Origin: Hermatobates lingyangjiaoensis
Taxonomy: Eukaryota; Arthropoda; Insecta; Hemiptera; Hermatobatidae
Direction of reading: 5' to 3'
Length of the DNA stretch: 64,000 nt
NCBI GenBank assembly: GCA_026182355.1
Contig: JAPFBL010000166.1
Location: 1,364,001-1,428,000 of the forward strand
The translations under genes were made by a program, and so were the position numbers. Position 1 is the stretch's first letter. Each line of letters starts with the position of its first letter. Below, piece by piece: positions 42,945-54,840 of the stretch. A model generated the notes under the pieces. The model ran no database searches, was not told where the DNA came from, and saw nothing but the letters and a program-made list of their open reading frames with translations.

Positions 42945-43683
42945 TGAAACTAACGGGTTCTTCAAACCTGCTGGTTCATATTCCCTTCTGAAACTATAGG
43001 GTGGTTCGAACCTGGTGATTGATAAACCCTACTGAAACTGTAGGGTGGTTCATATACCCTACTGAAACTGTAAGGTGGTTCAAACCTGGTGGTTCATTCA
43101 CCCTACTGAAACTATAAGCTAGTTCATTACCCTTCTGAAACTATAGGGTGGTTCGAACCTGGTGGTTCATACACCCTACTCAACTAAAGGCTAGTTCATA
43201 TAGGCTACTAAAACTGTAGAATGGTCCAAACCTAGTTGTTCATATACCCTACTAAAACTGTAGAGTAGTTCAAATCTGGTTGTGCATACACCCTACTGAA
43301 CTAAAGGCTAGTTCATATACCGTACTGAAACTGTAGGGTGGTTCATATACCCTACTAAAACTATAGGGTGGTTCAAACCTGGTGGTTCATATACCCTACT
43401 GAAACTATAGGGTGGTTCATATACCCTACTGAAACTGTAAGGTGGTTCAAACCTGGTGGTTCATATACCTTACTGAAACTATAGGGTGGTTCAAACGTGG
43501 TGGTTTGAACTGTAGGGTGGTTCAAACCTGGTTGTTGATAAACCCTACTGAAACTGTAGGGTGGTTCATATACCCTACTGAAACTGTAGAGTGGTTCATA
43601 CACCTTACTGAACTAAAGGCTAGTTCATATACTATATGGTGGTTGATAAACCCTACTGAAACTATGGGGTAGTTCATATACTA
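42945..43683. repeat. Minisatellite, ~740 bp
   Basis: Many imperfect copies of two alternating words, CCCTACTGAAACTGTAGGG and TGGTTCAAACCTGGTGGTTC, with period mixtures of about 20-50 bases. It translates as repetitive peptide in several frames on both strands; these are not genes. It starts about 490 bases after the first Ig exon. Confidence 0.9.
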
Positions 43684-43689
43684 TCAGAA

Positions 43690-44445
43690 TAAATGCGATT
43701 ATTGTGATTTATCACTAAAACCTTAAGAGAAATCTGATAACAATCATATAAACAACCACTGCAATTTTATTCTGTATCAGTATCAAGTTTCCTTTGTTTC
43801 GAGTTCTTAGTTAAAAAAACACTCTTCTGGGTTTCATCAGTACTTTTTATTATTCTATAAACACAACTTGTGAGCTATCGATCAAGAATTGGTCTTTTTC
43901 ACTGTTATAAATACTGATTTTATAAAAACTTTATTAAGGAGCTACATTACATTCATTTATACTGATTGTTGTAAGGTTAAATCATGTTTTACACCAGTGT
44001 TGCAATGTTTTGTTATTCCACGCTATAATAATAAATACAAGATTATTCCTCGCCTAGTCCCATAACTAATAATTAAATATAATACCTTTGCATATTAATT
44101 TTAGTTTATATTCTAGAAAATTATGTGGAATATACTCTACTTGATGTAAAATTTTATATTCTTTTGGTGTAAATAGTACAAAATAATAGTGTATTGCAAC
44201 ACATATTTAAAAAGAAGTCATGCATCATCTTCCCAACAATTAGTTAAAAAGTGCAATGTAGTTTTTCATAATAACATGTTCACGAATTAATTATTTTTAT
44301 CCCTGAAGAAGATCAATTTTTTGCCGAAAGCTCAGAAGTTTGCCCATAGTATAATAAAAAGAACTGATAATAATTAAATATCTACCATCGAAGAGATAAT
44401 TGTTGTTGTCAAATATTATCTTATGATTGTTTAGTGTTATATAAT
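43690..44445. other. AT-rich intron sequence
   Basis: No gene. A decayed CTGAAGA ... GAAAGCTC motif at 44304-44335 recalls a Penelope-type hammerhead, but helix II does not form. Confidence 0.4.
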
Positions 44446-45259
44446 AAAACTAGACTACCGGTGACCCTTTGTGTCACTCAGAAATTATATCAATAGGTAT
44501 TGAAATTAACTCAATGAACATGATTGACGGGGATAATTTTAATTGTTGTTTCTTTTTATTAAGGCATGAAAACAGCTTCTTATATCACCCAAGCTTTTGA
44601 TATAGTATTCTTAACATGATTCAAGATATATACACAGTAAGTAAATTTAGCAAAATAAAAATCATTTAACAGTAAAAAAATCATTTATTTTATCATATAA
44701 ATAATAAAACATAAATTCAAGTTATATAGACAGTGAAATATATTTAAAACAAACAAAACTTGTAAATTGACATATTCAAATTATTTACCTAACATAAAAT
44801 AATATTAATGAAAAGAATGTGTCTTTATAATATTACCCTAGAACATTCGTATTTTATCTGACAGTTGTGTTCAAGTTAGTTTCTAAAATTATTCATTTTT
44901 AACCTCTAATGTAGTAGTTTATATATATTTGTTACATTTATTTATAATACATTTGCACTACTGTCATCAGCAAGCATGGAAGCCTCTGGACTACTCTTGC
45001 TCCATGCCTTTATTTTATTACCACTGTTTATATTTCGCAAATTTAAATTTTTTTTTTTTGTTACATTTATATGTAGTAAATATTCACTACTGTCATAGCC
45101 GAGCACGCAAGCGACTGGCTACCCTGGATCCATGCCTTTACTTCATGACCATTGTTTATATTATTCAAATTTTAAATTCAAAAATTTTTTGTTACTTTTA
45201 TTTTTAATATATTTGTGCTACTGTCATCAGCGACCATGCAAGCCAGTGGGCTACCCTGG

Positions 45260-45271
45260 TTCCATGCCTTT
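45260..45271. repeat. Left target duplication of the truncated jockey copy
   Basis: TTCCATGCCTTT, identical to 45837-45848 on the other side of the insertion. Confidence 0.85.
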
Positions 45272-45836
45272 CAAGGGTCAAGGGTCAGCTAGCCATGCAC
45301 AGCAAGGTGCATGCCAAATTAGTGGACAGGCATCTAGGCCTTTTACCACTTCATTCTCTAAATTAGTTAACTTGGCGGGATACAAGCTAAACTGGCGCTT
45401 TTACTTGTCCCTTGTATTAAAAAGTAGAATTTCCTTGGCTAGTGTGAACCTTTGACCAGTGACCAACAGGCTTATGCAAATATAGACTAAAAATCAAGAA
45501 ACATACATGAAAGTATTAATAATAATAATAATTAATAATTAATAATGAATCACATGGAGCCCATTCCACGGTCTACTCATCATCAAGCACACAGCACGAG
45601 AGCAAAGTTAGGAATTGCAAGACTGCATTCATAAATGCATTTGTCAACCCTGCCCTCATAGCTGTGGCCCCAAGGAACAAGCAGCACCCTCGGGCTCCAT
45701 GTGGCCCTTAATACATGAAAGTATTAATAATAGTAAGAATCATAATTAATAATATTTAATTATTTAATTAATCACATGGAGCCCATTCCACGGTCTACTC
45801 ATCATCAAGCACACAGCACGAAAGCAGAGTTAGAAA
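45272..45836 (-). mobile_element. 5'-truncated copy of the jockey-type element
   Basis: 565 bases of 3' UTR only, in the same sense as 4051-11111: terminal CCCTTGA heptamers at 45272, the 200-base region with CTAGCCATGCACAGCAAGG, then one and a half of the tandem units (45550 and 45775 onward). It is bounded by a 12-bp duplication. Sequence match to 4060-4620 is close, so both derive from the same active family. Confidence 0.9.
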
Positions 45837-45848
45837 TTCCATGCCTTT
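45837..45848. repeat. Right target duplication of the truncated jockey copy
   Basis: TTCCATGCCTTT; the interrupted tandem unit resumes immediately after it (AGTTTATCACCA). Confidence 0.85.
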
Positions 45849-46119
45849 AGTTTATCACCAGTATTTATATTACGCAAATATTAAATTAAAAAAAAAAAAT
45901 TGTTTTGTTTCATTTATATATAATACATTTGGACTACTGTCATCGGCGAGTACGCAAGACACTTGCTATCCTGGCTCCAATTGTGGGAATATAGTGATAA
46001 TTTTCTTTTATTTAACACTATTCAAGTAATAAATAATATATATTTAATTTCGGGTCTCTATCTTCACGGGAAATGGGTGAACAAACAAACAAACTTACGG
46101 AGTTTATATATAAAGATTA

Positions 46120-46960
46120 CAAATTTTGCTTGAAGTTAAATGAATTTGAGTGTAGTAAATGGTGAAGTTGCAGTCAAATGGAATATTTAATAAAAGGAGG
46201 GTTGTAGGAGCTCTTGCCGCTTTGCATGAACACCACTTTTCTCCGTGAGAGCAGTTTTTTTCCCATTCCACTATTAGTGCTTCAAATAGCATTCAGAGTA
46301 GCCTCTCATAACGCTTCTGTTTAATTTGGGTCGATATTCCCTTTATTGTCATTCTTGCCTCCTCTTCAATACGACCAGAGTGGTCGCTTTTATCCCCTAA
46401 TTAGGAGTGGATTGCTAATATTTGAAAAGCAAAATTAAATGCATTTCATTAAATTAAACCTACATATGATAACATACTTATTTACTGAAATAACAAGTAT
46501 ATTCGATAAAATTATTAATATTTCATATAATTTATTCCCAGTTTTATAAATGTTTATATTGCTACTTTTTTTTTAAATATTCATAATAAGAACAATGCAT
46601 TATTTAGATACTGTCTAATGCTATAGATACTGGTGCATTAGTACTAGTATAAATATATTTTTGCAAAATGCGACATTATAAATAAATAGAACTGTTCAGT
46701 AATATGCTATTATATAAAATAAATATATAACAAATTATGTTGTAATAATGTATGAGAATGCCATTGAGATTCATTACTATTATTAGTAATGAATTTAGGG
46801 TAATAGCCCACATTTCCCCTGCAATCTTAGAATAATGAGCATTCTTTTTAGGAATAATTTTACTTCCTAAAAATGGTTTATTATTAATGTTTCAGCGCAA
46901 TTACATGATATTCTAAGGGATAATGTGGTAATTCATTTATCTTTAGTAAGCATATTGTTC
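46120..46960. other. AT-rich intron sequence
   Basis: No gene. The 62-codon minus frame at 46104-46292 has no recognised domain. Confidence 0.4.
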
Positions 46961-46964
46961 GTTT

Positions 46965-47280
46965 ACACCCTATAGTGGCAATGTGTTCTACTCGGGACAG
47001 GTAGATACAGGGTTCCTGGCCAACTCTAGCCCTCGATTTATCCATTCTGAAGGTGAATAAATCCGAGAACGTGTCCCTCGGAGTGGGTGTTATGCCATCG
47101 GTCTCGAGCGTGTACGATGCCAGGTATTCGTTAAAGATCCCTTCTCATAATACATTTCAGTTAGCAAAAATGTAGGACTCTCAATGTAGAATCAACAGGA
47201 AATATGTCTCGTCCATTACTAAACTGGGTGCCTAATAGTAAATAGGCTACAATTTCCGCCACTCGATCAGCTGTAAAAGG
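46965..47280 (+). repeat. tRNA-derived SINE, copy 2
   Basis: A-box-like TATAGTGGCAATGTG and B-box-like AGGGTTCCTGGCC in the head. The body (GTGAATAAATCCGAGAACGTG ... TTCAGTTAGCAAAAATGTAGGACTC) aligns with copy 1 at 14525-14660. No target duplication could be fixed by eye. Confidence 0.65.
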
Positions 47281-47789
47281 TGAAAGTCTTATAAGTTTGG
47301 GTGTTGGAAAACAAAAAAAATAATTATCCTGGAACTCCAAAAATATAAAGAGTATGTATATAAATATGAAAAAAATTGTATCTGATTGTTTCTTAAAAAT
47401 TCTAACAAACGTCTAATGCAATATAATTGCCTTGTGTGGTGCTTCACTAATACAATGTCAGGTAATAGCACGCATTTTCTCTGGAATCTTAGAATAATAG
47501 ACATTCTTTTAGAATATGCTCCATTGTCATTTTCACATCTATGTTATTAGATTATATATTAACATGTGTTGGTAATAATTTATGTAATTTTACTTCGTAA
47601 AAATTATATATCATTAAACATTATTAATTAATTTATTATTAATAGTTTAGACTAATTACATATTATAAGTCAAATCATTGTAATACATTTATGTTTAACG
47701 AATATTATATCGTTGGTTTATATTCGAGACTAAACAATTGTGTTCTAACGGATATTCTTTCAATTATTCAGACAAAAAATTCTTATATA

Positions 47790-47935
47790 TAAATATATAT
47801 ATATAATTTTTAAGTCGTTATCAGCCTTTGGAGCGATTCACTTCTTTTCCTGAAGACGAGGACATCGAAATATAGTAGTGAGTTCAGTGATTTCCTTTCT
47901 ATGTGTTCTTTTTAAATTCTAGTTTATATATAATT
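47790..47935 (+). repeat. (TA)n plus TAGTAGTGAG-family copy
   Basis: A short (TA)n, then TTTGGAGCGATTCACTTC, CTGAAGACGAGGACATCGAAATATAG and TAGTGAGTTCAGTG, ending TTCTAGTTTATATATAA. One arm only. Confidence 0.7.
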
Positions 47936-47939
47936 TTTG

Positions 47940-49690
47940 ATATAGTAGAAGTTTAACTTAGTGTTAAGGTATCTGTTGTAATTGTACAACTGAATATTAT
48001 AAGCAAATTGTATAAAATACTATTTAAGTACATTTAAAAATTCCCAGTAATGTAATTCTGTACCGAATTACAATGATTCACACTTTCACTCCTTTAAAGC
48101 ACAAAATGAGTAAAGTCTTAAAGTGTGGGAAAATAGTAAAAAACATAAAAAGGTAAAGTAGAATACTAAGTTACTACAACTTCTCACGTCCTCATAGAAG
48201 CAGAATGAGAGTTGAAGTTGCCCTCAAAAAAAAAACACATGGATTCTTGAAAACCGCCATCTTGTTGGTCTATTAGTTTGTCGTATGTTCATTCTGAACG
48301 ATAGTAATTATAAATTCGTAAATAAATGTATTCAGTAAATTTTGTTTTAATTTTCATATATATCAGCTAGTAAGTTGACTTTCTATATCTGATTGATTTT
48401 AATTTGCTATATAAATTTAAGATACAATTGTTTTATATGTTTAATTGGTGAAATTTAATTAAATTTAAATTAAGTTAACGAACACTGGATTTTAACTGAA
48501 TTCAAGGAGTGAATAACTTTAACGCTTGAAAGATGCTACTGTCAGATCGTTTATTCATACTGTGTTCAAGACACCATCGATCTGAAAACTGTCCCCCCCC
48601 CCCCTCCACCGTAATATTCACTCCACCAAAGAAGCTTTGATTAATAATGGTTATTCAAACAGATAATTTGACAAGATCCTAGGATGGTGTTTACAAAAAA
48701 AAAATCCCTCTGAAAAACAATGTTACTTGTAATATAAATAAAAGTACACAGAAAATCCAGAAAAAACTCACTACAACAATGAGTCTTGCCTGTAACTTTC
48801 TGTGCTTTTTCTTTATTTTAAAAGTGTTTACAGTTCAATCGGACTACTTAGTTTTGAAATTATATGTATATATTAAGTTCATTATAGACAAAGAATTGCA
48901 AATTGCAATTTAAAGGCATTTAAATAAATACAACTATTCACAATTTCTCTAATATCCAAACCATTTCGTTCAAAGTAGGGTAGGATAATAAAAATGCCAG
49001 ATCTAACTCAAGACATCAGACTGGATTATTTTCCAATGTATAATTAATTTAAATAATGATAAATTCTAAATTCTATTGAAAATGTATTAATAATGGCTGA
49101 ATTCGATGGCAGTTGTTAAGACTAATTTATCTGTACGTTAACAATATAATAAAGTGTACTTTAGTCATTTAATGAATTAAGTGGGGACTATTTAAATAGA
49201 AAACTTATTAACTCACCACTAATTGATGTTTACCTTAGCATTATCTTTTTCTTTTTCCTTTCCTTTACTTTGGCAAGTTCAGAAGGTGAAATTGTCGTTA
49301 GAAAATTTAATTTAACTAAGCAGATTCTAAATAAAATTGGTAATTTTTTGCTATTATTGAGATTGTTTATATAATTAACTGTGTTTGTGAAATAGTTTTT
49401 GCTTTTTATTATTATCTTGCCAGTAAACAATCTAATGAAACCTAAATGTTGTATAAGTTCTTTTTTGTAAAGAATTCTTTTTGTTCTTTTTTGTTTAGTA
49501 TCTCTTATGACTGAGTGCCTTGTCTTCTCATTTTATTCTAACTGGTCAAGGCTTTACCATTTCATCGTAATACCATACCATCGTTTTATGATATGATGCA
49601 ACATCATATCTGTAACATAAATGAAGATACAATTTTTAAAAACTTTCATCCAGTTGGTTAAAACTCTTAAACACAAGTGTAAATGTAGAT
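47940..49690. other. AT-rich intron sequence with a C12 tract
   Basis: No gene. A run of 12 C at 48593-48604 stands out in the AT-rich background. Confidence 0.45.
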
Positions 49691-49699
49691 CACATTTAT

Positions 49700-50400
49700 A
49701 ATAAATTGATAATTTTTTGTTCCATTTTTAGGCAAATTTTTATGGTTTTTTTTTAATGAGCCGTTTAGCGTCAAAAAACATTTTCTGAAAACAGAAAATG
49801 TACTGTAATGGCCTTCTGGTGAATATAATTTTGAAAAAATTATCTCTACTCACCCTCCTCAGAATGTTCTATTTTTAGCTATAGTTTCATTTTGATCCAT
49901 TAAACGGTATGGTTTGTATCGCTCTCACAAGCTTTCAGATTGAATTATAATTTTCATTTTCATTTTATTGACAAAAAAATATTTCCCGTTGTTTTAAAAA
50001 TGTGAATATATTTTTCGTTTATTGCATTTGTAACCTGAAAGATAATGCCAAAATTTCAAAACTCTAAAGTTGGTAGTTTAGGAGAAACAAATGTCTAAAA
50101 ACAGGTAGGTTTTTGGCAAAAAAAGTGACTTTCCCGTCATCCATGATTCCCGTCATAAACAAAAGGGCTCAATTTCATAAAACTACACTATGAGGCCTAT
50201 TTTGTGTAAAATATGAATTTGATCCATCAAAGATTCTGGACCGTAGCGTGTCAACAATCTTTGGATACTTACCCACCCACCCACACACACAGACAGACGT
50301 CATCGAAAAAATTTCATAAAACGACTTCTGGGACCTCAAAACATATAATTCCACATATAATTTTTTCACGATCACTTTACTTATAGTAAAGTAATAACTT
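49700..50400 (-). repeat. ~700-bp dispersed repeat, copy 2
   Basis: Reverse complement of 34417-35135 end to end: it starts in the GCCGTTTAGCGTCAAAAAAC end and finishes with CACTTTACTTATAGTAAAGT near 50376-50395. Diverged but full length. Confidence 0.8.
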
Positions 50401-50409
50401 ATAATATAA

Positions 50410-51950
50410 TAACTGTATAGTAAATTATTAAAGTAAAAATAAAGAAGAAAAGTACCCAAGCATACAAGTACCCAAGCATAGGTTTTGAGCCTTTCAGACC
50501 TGAAAATATGTCTGCCAAGAAATTGTTTCCTGATGCCAACACTTATAGGAAGGATTGTACATTTAGTTGTGTCCTTGGAATGAATAGTGTGGTTTATTCA
50601 TTATTCGGCATTCATTTTAGCAAAGTGCCAGCCAAATTAGATTGGATTGATTTAACATTTAGGAGTCCTACATTTTGCCTAACTCAAGTGTATTTAGAGT
50701 ATTGTTCTAGACAGCTAGAGTTTGTCTAGCTTTTCCAGTATGATTAGCGATATTTAGAGGAAGATTTAATAATTATTTTTGATAATTAGTGATTTGACAG
50801 TAAATTTAAGTGAAGACCATTCTTTATATGTTATTAAGTAAAATTATTGTTCAGTTAGTAAAATAAAAGTGGAAAACATATTGGTTATTTTGAGCAAAGA
50901 TTAATGTTAATGGGGGCCTAGCACTGAGTCAGTAACAGGCGTCTGTGAAGACGAGGGTACACGACAGCCATCAAGAGAATAAAGCCGTAGAAGTTAGAGA
51001 CTGGACAAGAAAAGGCTTGACATTTATTTGACGCCGCACGTTCTGAAAGCTATCTGCATTAGACGGCGATTGAGCCAGACGAGGGAGGCACTGTTAGTCT
51101 TTGTCACCGTACTGCCAGTCATCTGTCGAACATTAGCATCCTGGCAATCACCCGCAAACTTAAAGCTACAACCACACACATGTTGGACCTTATTTTTACA
51201 TTAGAAACATTGAAATCCAACTGGCAGCATATTTCGTTCATAAAAACAAATTCACTTAAAGTCAGAGTCAATATTCATGATAATCGCTTAAGCGGTGATT
51301 TCTTGTATAACTATTAATTATACTTATTAATAAATATAATTACTGTATTAAATAATTTTATTCAAATTAAAACTAATACATATGACAATAAATGTGCTCT
51401 ACATTGTAAAGAGGATACTTATGTTTATTTCCTTAAACATATATTTATAAATAAAATATTCGTTTTATAAAAAACATATTCGTTTATAAATAAACAAATA
51501 TAAAAGAAAAGATGGATAATGACACAGAATCTCCAGTGTTGTTATCGTTCTTTCCATTGAAAAGTTATGTTTATAGTGTAATTGTAAAGTATTACTCTAA
51601 ATACAGTATAGTGAAAAAATGGGATTTTTGTTATGTTTTTGTTTAAATTATTGAACATTTATGGTACTAAGTTGTTTATTTATGATAATCTGTTTTGATT
51701 TTGATTGAATTAGGAAAGTTGAGGAAAAGTTCATGAATGCTACTGTATCAACATGACTTGTGATAAAAAGCAGTAGACTATTCCATTAGATGTCGTCTAA
51801 TTACTAAATAAGACAAATATTTCTGATACTCATGCTCCTACCTCGTAGTGTCACCCTGCAACACTGGGTTTCCTTCTTCTATGCAAAAGTAGAGTGCTTA
51901 CATGCCAGCCAAATTACTTGAAACCCACACAGATAGTGTACCACTCAATG
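50410..51950. other. AT-rich intron sequence with a GC-richer patch
   Basis: No supported gene. 50915-51190 is GC-richer (GAGCCAGACGAGGGAGGCAC, TTTGACGCCGCACG); identity unknown. Confidence 0.4.
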
Positions 51951-51959
51951 AACTTGAAT

Positions 51960-52055
51960 ATGGCTTGAATTGCATGCAAATGATGTCATCTTTTTGAATT
52001 AACTTCGCGGAGACAATTTCAGTATACAATGCAAATCATTTGCAGTTGCTCTGTC
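51960..52055. promoter_or_regulatory. Candidate regulatory cluster with two POU octamers
   Basis: ATGCAAAT occurs twice within ~70 bases, as GCATGCAAATGATGTCAT and CAATGCAAATCATTTGC. The second sits next to a partly symmetric ATTTGC. Both are exact octamers for POU factors, which act in neural genes. The position within the intron fits an enhancer, but nothing beyond the motifs supports it. Confidence 0.3.
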
Positions 52056-52385
52056 AGTTTTTGTATACATAAATGAGTTTACTAGAAGTAGCGCGAAGTA
52101 AATATTAGGCAAACTGTGTTTTCGAATAGTATGAGAAAATGCAAGAAAGCAAATTTCTCAACTTCACAAAATTTGCTGTTGGAATGCTGATCCTTTGTAA
52201 CACCCCCCTGTTCACCCATCAAACAAATATTATATTTCCAAATACTAACCTATTGCACCAAAAATGCTGAGATTATCGTAACTTAAAACGCAAAGGCTTA
52301 GCGTACGGGGATTAATATCCTAAATTAGATTTTGATTATAATTCCTGATTTTTGTTGACTTTTATTTTCTATTTCTTATATTTAA

Positions 52386-52399
52386 CCCCCCCCCCCCCC
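52386..52399. repeat. C14 homopolymer tract
   Basis: Fourteen C followed by TGGGACAGTCAGGGGG, which can fold back on the tract. Comparable tracts: 48593-48604 and 60013-60025. Confidence 0.85.
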
Positions 52400-54490
52400 T
52401 GGGACAGTCAGGGGGTGTGGACAATCCTCTCCCTCCTTCGTTACACTACTGAATGCGAGCAATTCAGGTAATTCCATTGAGAGCAATATTTCAAAGCCGG
52501 AATCGGTAAATTTACAGCTCCATTTTTTCTGCTACGTTAGCAATAATTTTTTCTGATAATCTGTTTATCATAAGTTATTGAAATCTTTTTTCCATTTTTT
52601 AACCGGCAAATATAGCTTTAATCGGAAGTAGAATAGAGCTTGATTTGAACGATGAAAAATTGTGAGACTGGAGATAATGTTTTCCACAATTTTAAAAACC
52701 TGGTTTTATCTTAATAAATAGTCATTCATTTTTTACAGTTCCCATACAATTCAGATGCATGTGATAAGAACACATGTGTATTGGAGCCTTCGGTGAAATT
52801 TTATGAATTGCGCTCTGAAAACTCTGAAAGTGAAAATTAATTTTACCAATTGCATAAGGCAATGTGGCACATTTATTTTATTTCCAATGAAATATCAATT
52901 AAATTAGCTCAATGAAACACAACTGCAAACTAATTAAGGAAGCAAAGGGAAAAATAATTATTAGAACTATTAAATGAAGTAAAAGGAATCAAAGAAACTT
53001 TCATTATAGATGAACAAGTACTTAAATGTGGATTGAAAATGTAAGGTTCTAAACTCTGAATGACGTAATAAGCAGGAGGTAATGTTTAAAGAAAAAGAGG
53101 GCGAGTGGAGCTGTCGCCTACTGAGGCAAGCTTTGACCGTGCCCGTCAAGTGGGGCTGAGCGGGCCAAGATAAAGCGGCAGTCCCAAGGAATAGCCAATG
53201 AGAGCCAAGTAACTGCCGTCTGTCGAGAGTCCTCCAAACCAACCCTTTTTACTGAGAACCATTTAACATTCTCAAACATTTGGCTAAAAGCCTTTTCCTA
53301 TTTTCCCCTTCCTTTCGCTGGTTAGGTCTTTTACTTTCTTTTCATTAAATCTTTTCGTAATATACACTCTATGTAAATGTTTCTCCTTAACGTTTTTTTA
53401 TTTTTTTTTATTTTGAACATCTATTTCAAACATTTCCATCAGTTTACAGAATGGAATAAAGTTAATTGATATTAGTAAAATTAAAATAAACTATATAATG
53501 AGTAATTCTACTTAAGTTAATTACATAAACCAGCATATCACGTAAATCTTCTTCACACTGCACTTTCTTTGTTGAGAAACTCCGTAGCAAACTAACCAAT
53601 ACTTTCATAAAAAATAGTTTTTATTAAATACATGGCATGCGAAATGACCACAGCATCGTTATGAAAGGTAGACAACTTCAAACACAGGTTGTGCTGTGTA
53701 AATCTATAAGCCAGTCTCCTTCGTTCGCGACTATGCAAAAGATCGCTACAAACTATTTCACAGTGAACACCCAACTCATCCAAACTCACTTGCACAAATC
53801 ATTCCTTAGTAGTAATCTCCACAAACCCCCAAAGACAGCAGTGGCCACGTGACATTCTGTCGTAATAAAGGTTGAACGTAGTTGCGAAGTGTCCACTAGA
53901 TTAGTTAAAAGATAAACCCTGAACCGTACTTACTTCGAATCACATCAAATTGTAGTCGACATAACCAAAAATAATAAAAAAAAAATTTATGTCGATTAGG
54001 AAGCTCTTTTACTTCAGCTGTTGGCAAATTACTCGTTCATTCCGTTTATTTTTTACTTGTTGGTGCATTGAGCATGTTCTAAAAGAAATGTGTAATTGCT
54101 ACTCCTTTCTATTAAAATAATAAAAACATTAAGTGATGCTTAGTCAATCATTAAATAAATATTAATCAATTTATTATTGCACGTTATATTATGTAACCAA
54201 CATTAATTAAACTTAACTTTGGTAATTTACTTAGAAATAGCCTAGGTGATCAAATTAAATGAAGTTCTACTACAAACTACAGAAGGTAGTTGAAAAGGTT
54301 GGCCTTCTAAACGATTTTAAAAATTGAGCATTTACACCCTCGGAAACACTCCTCTCTCTGTACTTAACCTGTCTACTAAAGTTTAATTTCTAATCTTTTT
54401 TTCTTTGTTAGTCGGTTCCTTATCAACGACCAATCGACAATCTTTACAACGTTTTGATATTTCTATTTGTTGTAGTAACTTATTTGATAT
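52400..54490. other. Intron sequence with one GC-rich island
   Basis: No supported gene. 53095-53245 is GC-rich and includes AGCCAATGAGAGCC (a CCAAT word). A 90-codon minus-strand frame spans it (52970-53242) with no recognised domain. It may be a promoter-like island or an old repeat. Confidence 0.4.
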
Positions 54491-54494
54491 GTAT

Positions 54495-54554
54495 ATAAGA
54501 TATATATATAAACTAGAATTTTCAAAAGAACACACAGAAATGAAATCACTGTAC

Positions 54555-54596
<42 letters not shown>

Positions 54597-54700
54597 GTAT
54601 TTGTCAGACAGTTTCAGTTTTGACTCTGACAAAGACCGTTACCAATGGTTAAAAGATCTTAGTCTTTTCTTTAATTTCTTGCCATGGTTTGGATGTTGAT
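54495..54700 (+). repeat. (TA)n cluster with TAGTAGTGAG-family and GATCTT-family scraps
   Basis: A truncated AACTAGAATTTTCAAAAGAAC arm (54510-54560) runs into (TA)n, followed by a + copy with GACTCTGACAAAGACCG and TTAAAAGATCTTAGTC. The core has CTGACAA and AAAA in place of CTGACGA and GAAA, so it is dead. Confidence 0.6.
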
Positions 54701-54734
54701 TTATATATACATATATATATCAAAAACCCAACTG

Positions 54735-54840
54735 ACCCAGAGTAAGTTGGATTTTTGACTCTGACGAAGACCACTTGTTTTAGTTGAAAGACCATGGTCT
54801 TTTTTTTTTATTTTCTTACTATGCTTTAGACGTTTGCATA
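54735..54840 (+). repeat. GATCTT-family hammerhead repeat, single arm
   Basis: GACTCTGACGAAGACCACTTG then GTTGAAAGACCATGGTC. The core CTGACGA and GAAA are kept, helix II is weakened, and helix III is replaced by the palindrome GACCATGGTC. Confidence 0.55.

Larger units (their letters stand above)
44928..45990 (+). repeat. ~130-bp tandem repeat, about four copies, interrupted
   Basis: Units start near 44930, 45059 and 45189, with the last near 45903. Each has TTTAT...AATACATT, CTACTGTCAT(C/A), GCAAGC, CTGG-TCCATGCC, and a T- or A-rich tail. The third unit is split by the truncated jockey copy (45272-45836). Confidence 0.8.
44450..46115 (+). mobile_element. Possible non-autonomous element with ACTAG head and AAACAAAC tail
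   Basis: Starts ACTAGACTACCGGTGACCC and ends with ACAAACAAACAAAC then TTATATATAAAGAT, a head and tail I associate with a common class of non-coding arthropod retroelements (RTE-like). Inside are the ~130-bp tandem repeat and the truncated jockey copy. A second head (reverse strand of 58150-58174, ACTAGCAGACGTGCCCCCG) suggests another copy ending there. The class is a guess. Confidence 0.3.

Noticed and set aside
42945..43683. Repeated spacing that might suggest a CRISPR array or a repeat protein
   Set aside because: The units are irregular, directly adjoining, with no unique spacers, in a eukaryotic intron; reading frames are by-products of the minisatellite.
44304..44335. CTGAAGA ... GAAAGCTC as a hammerhead
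   Set aside because: The strand between the boxes cannot form helix II; at best a decayed Penelope-type motif.
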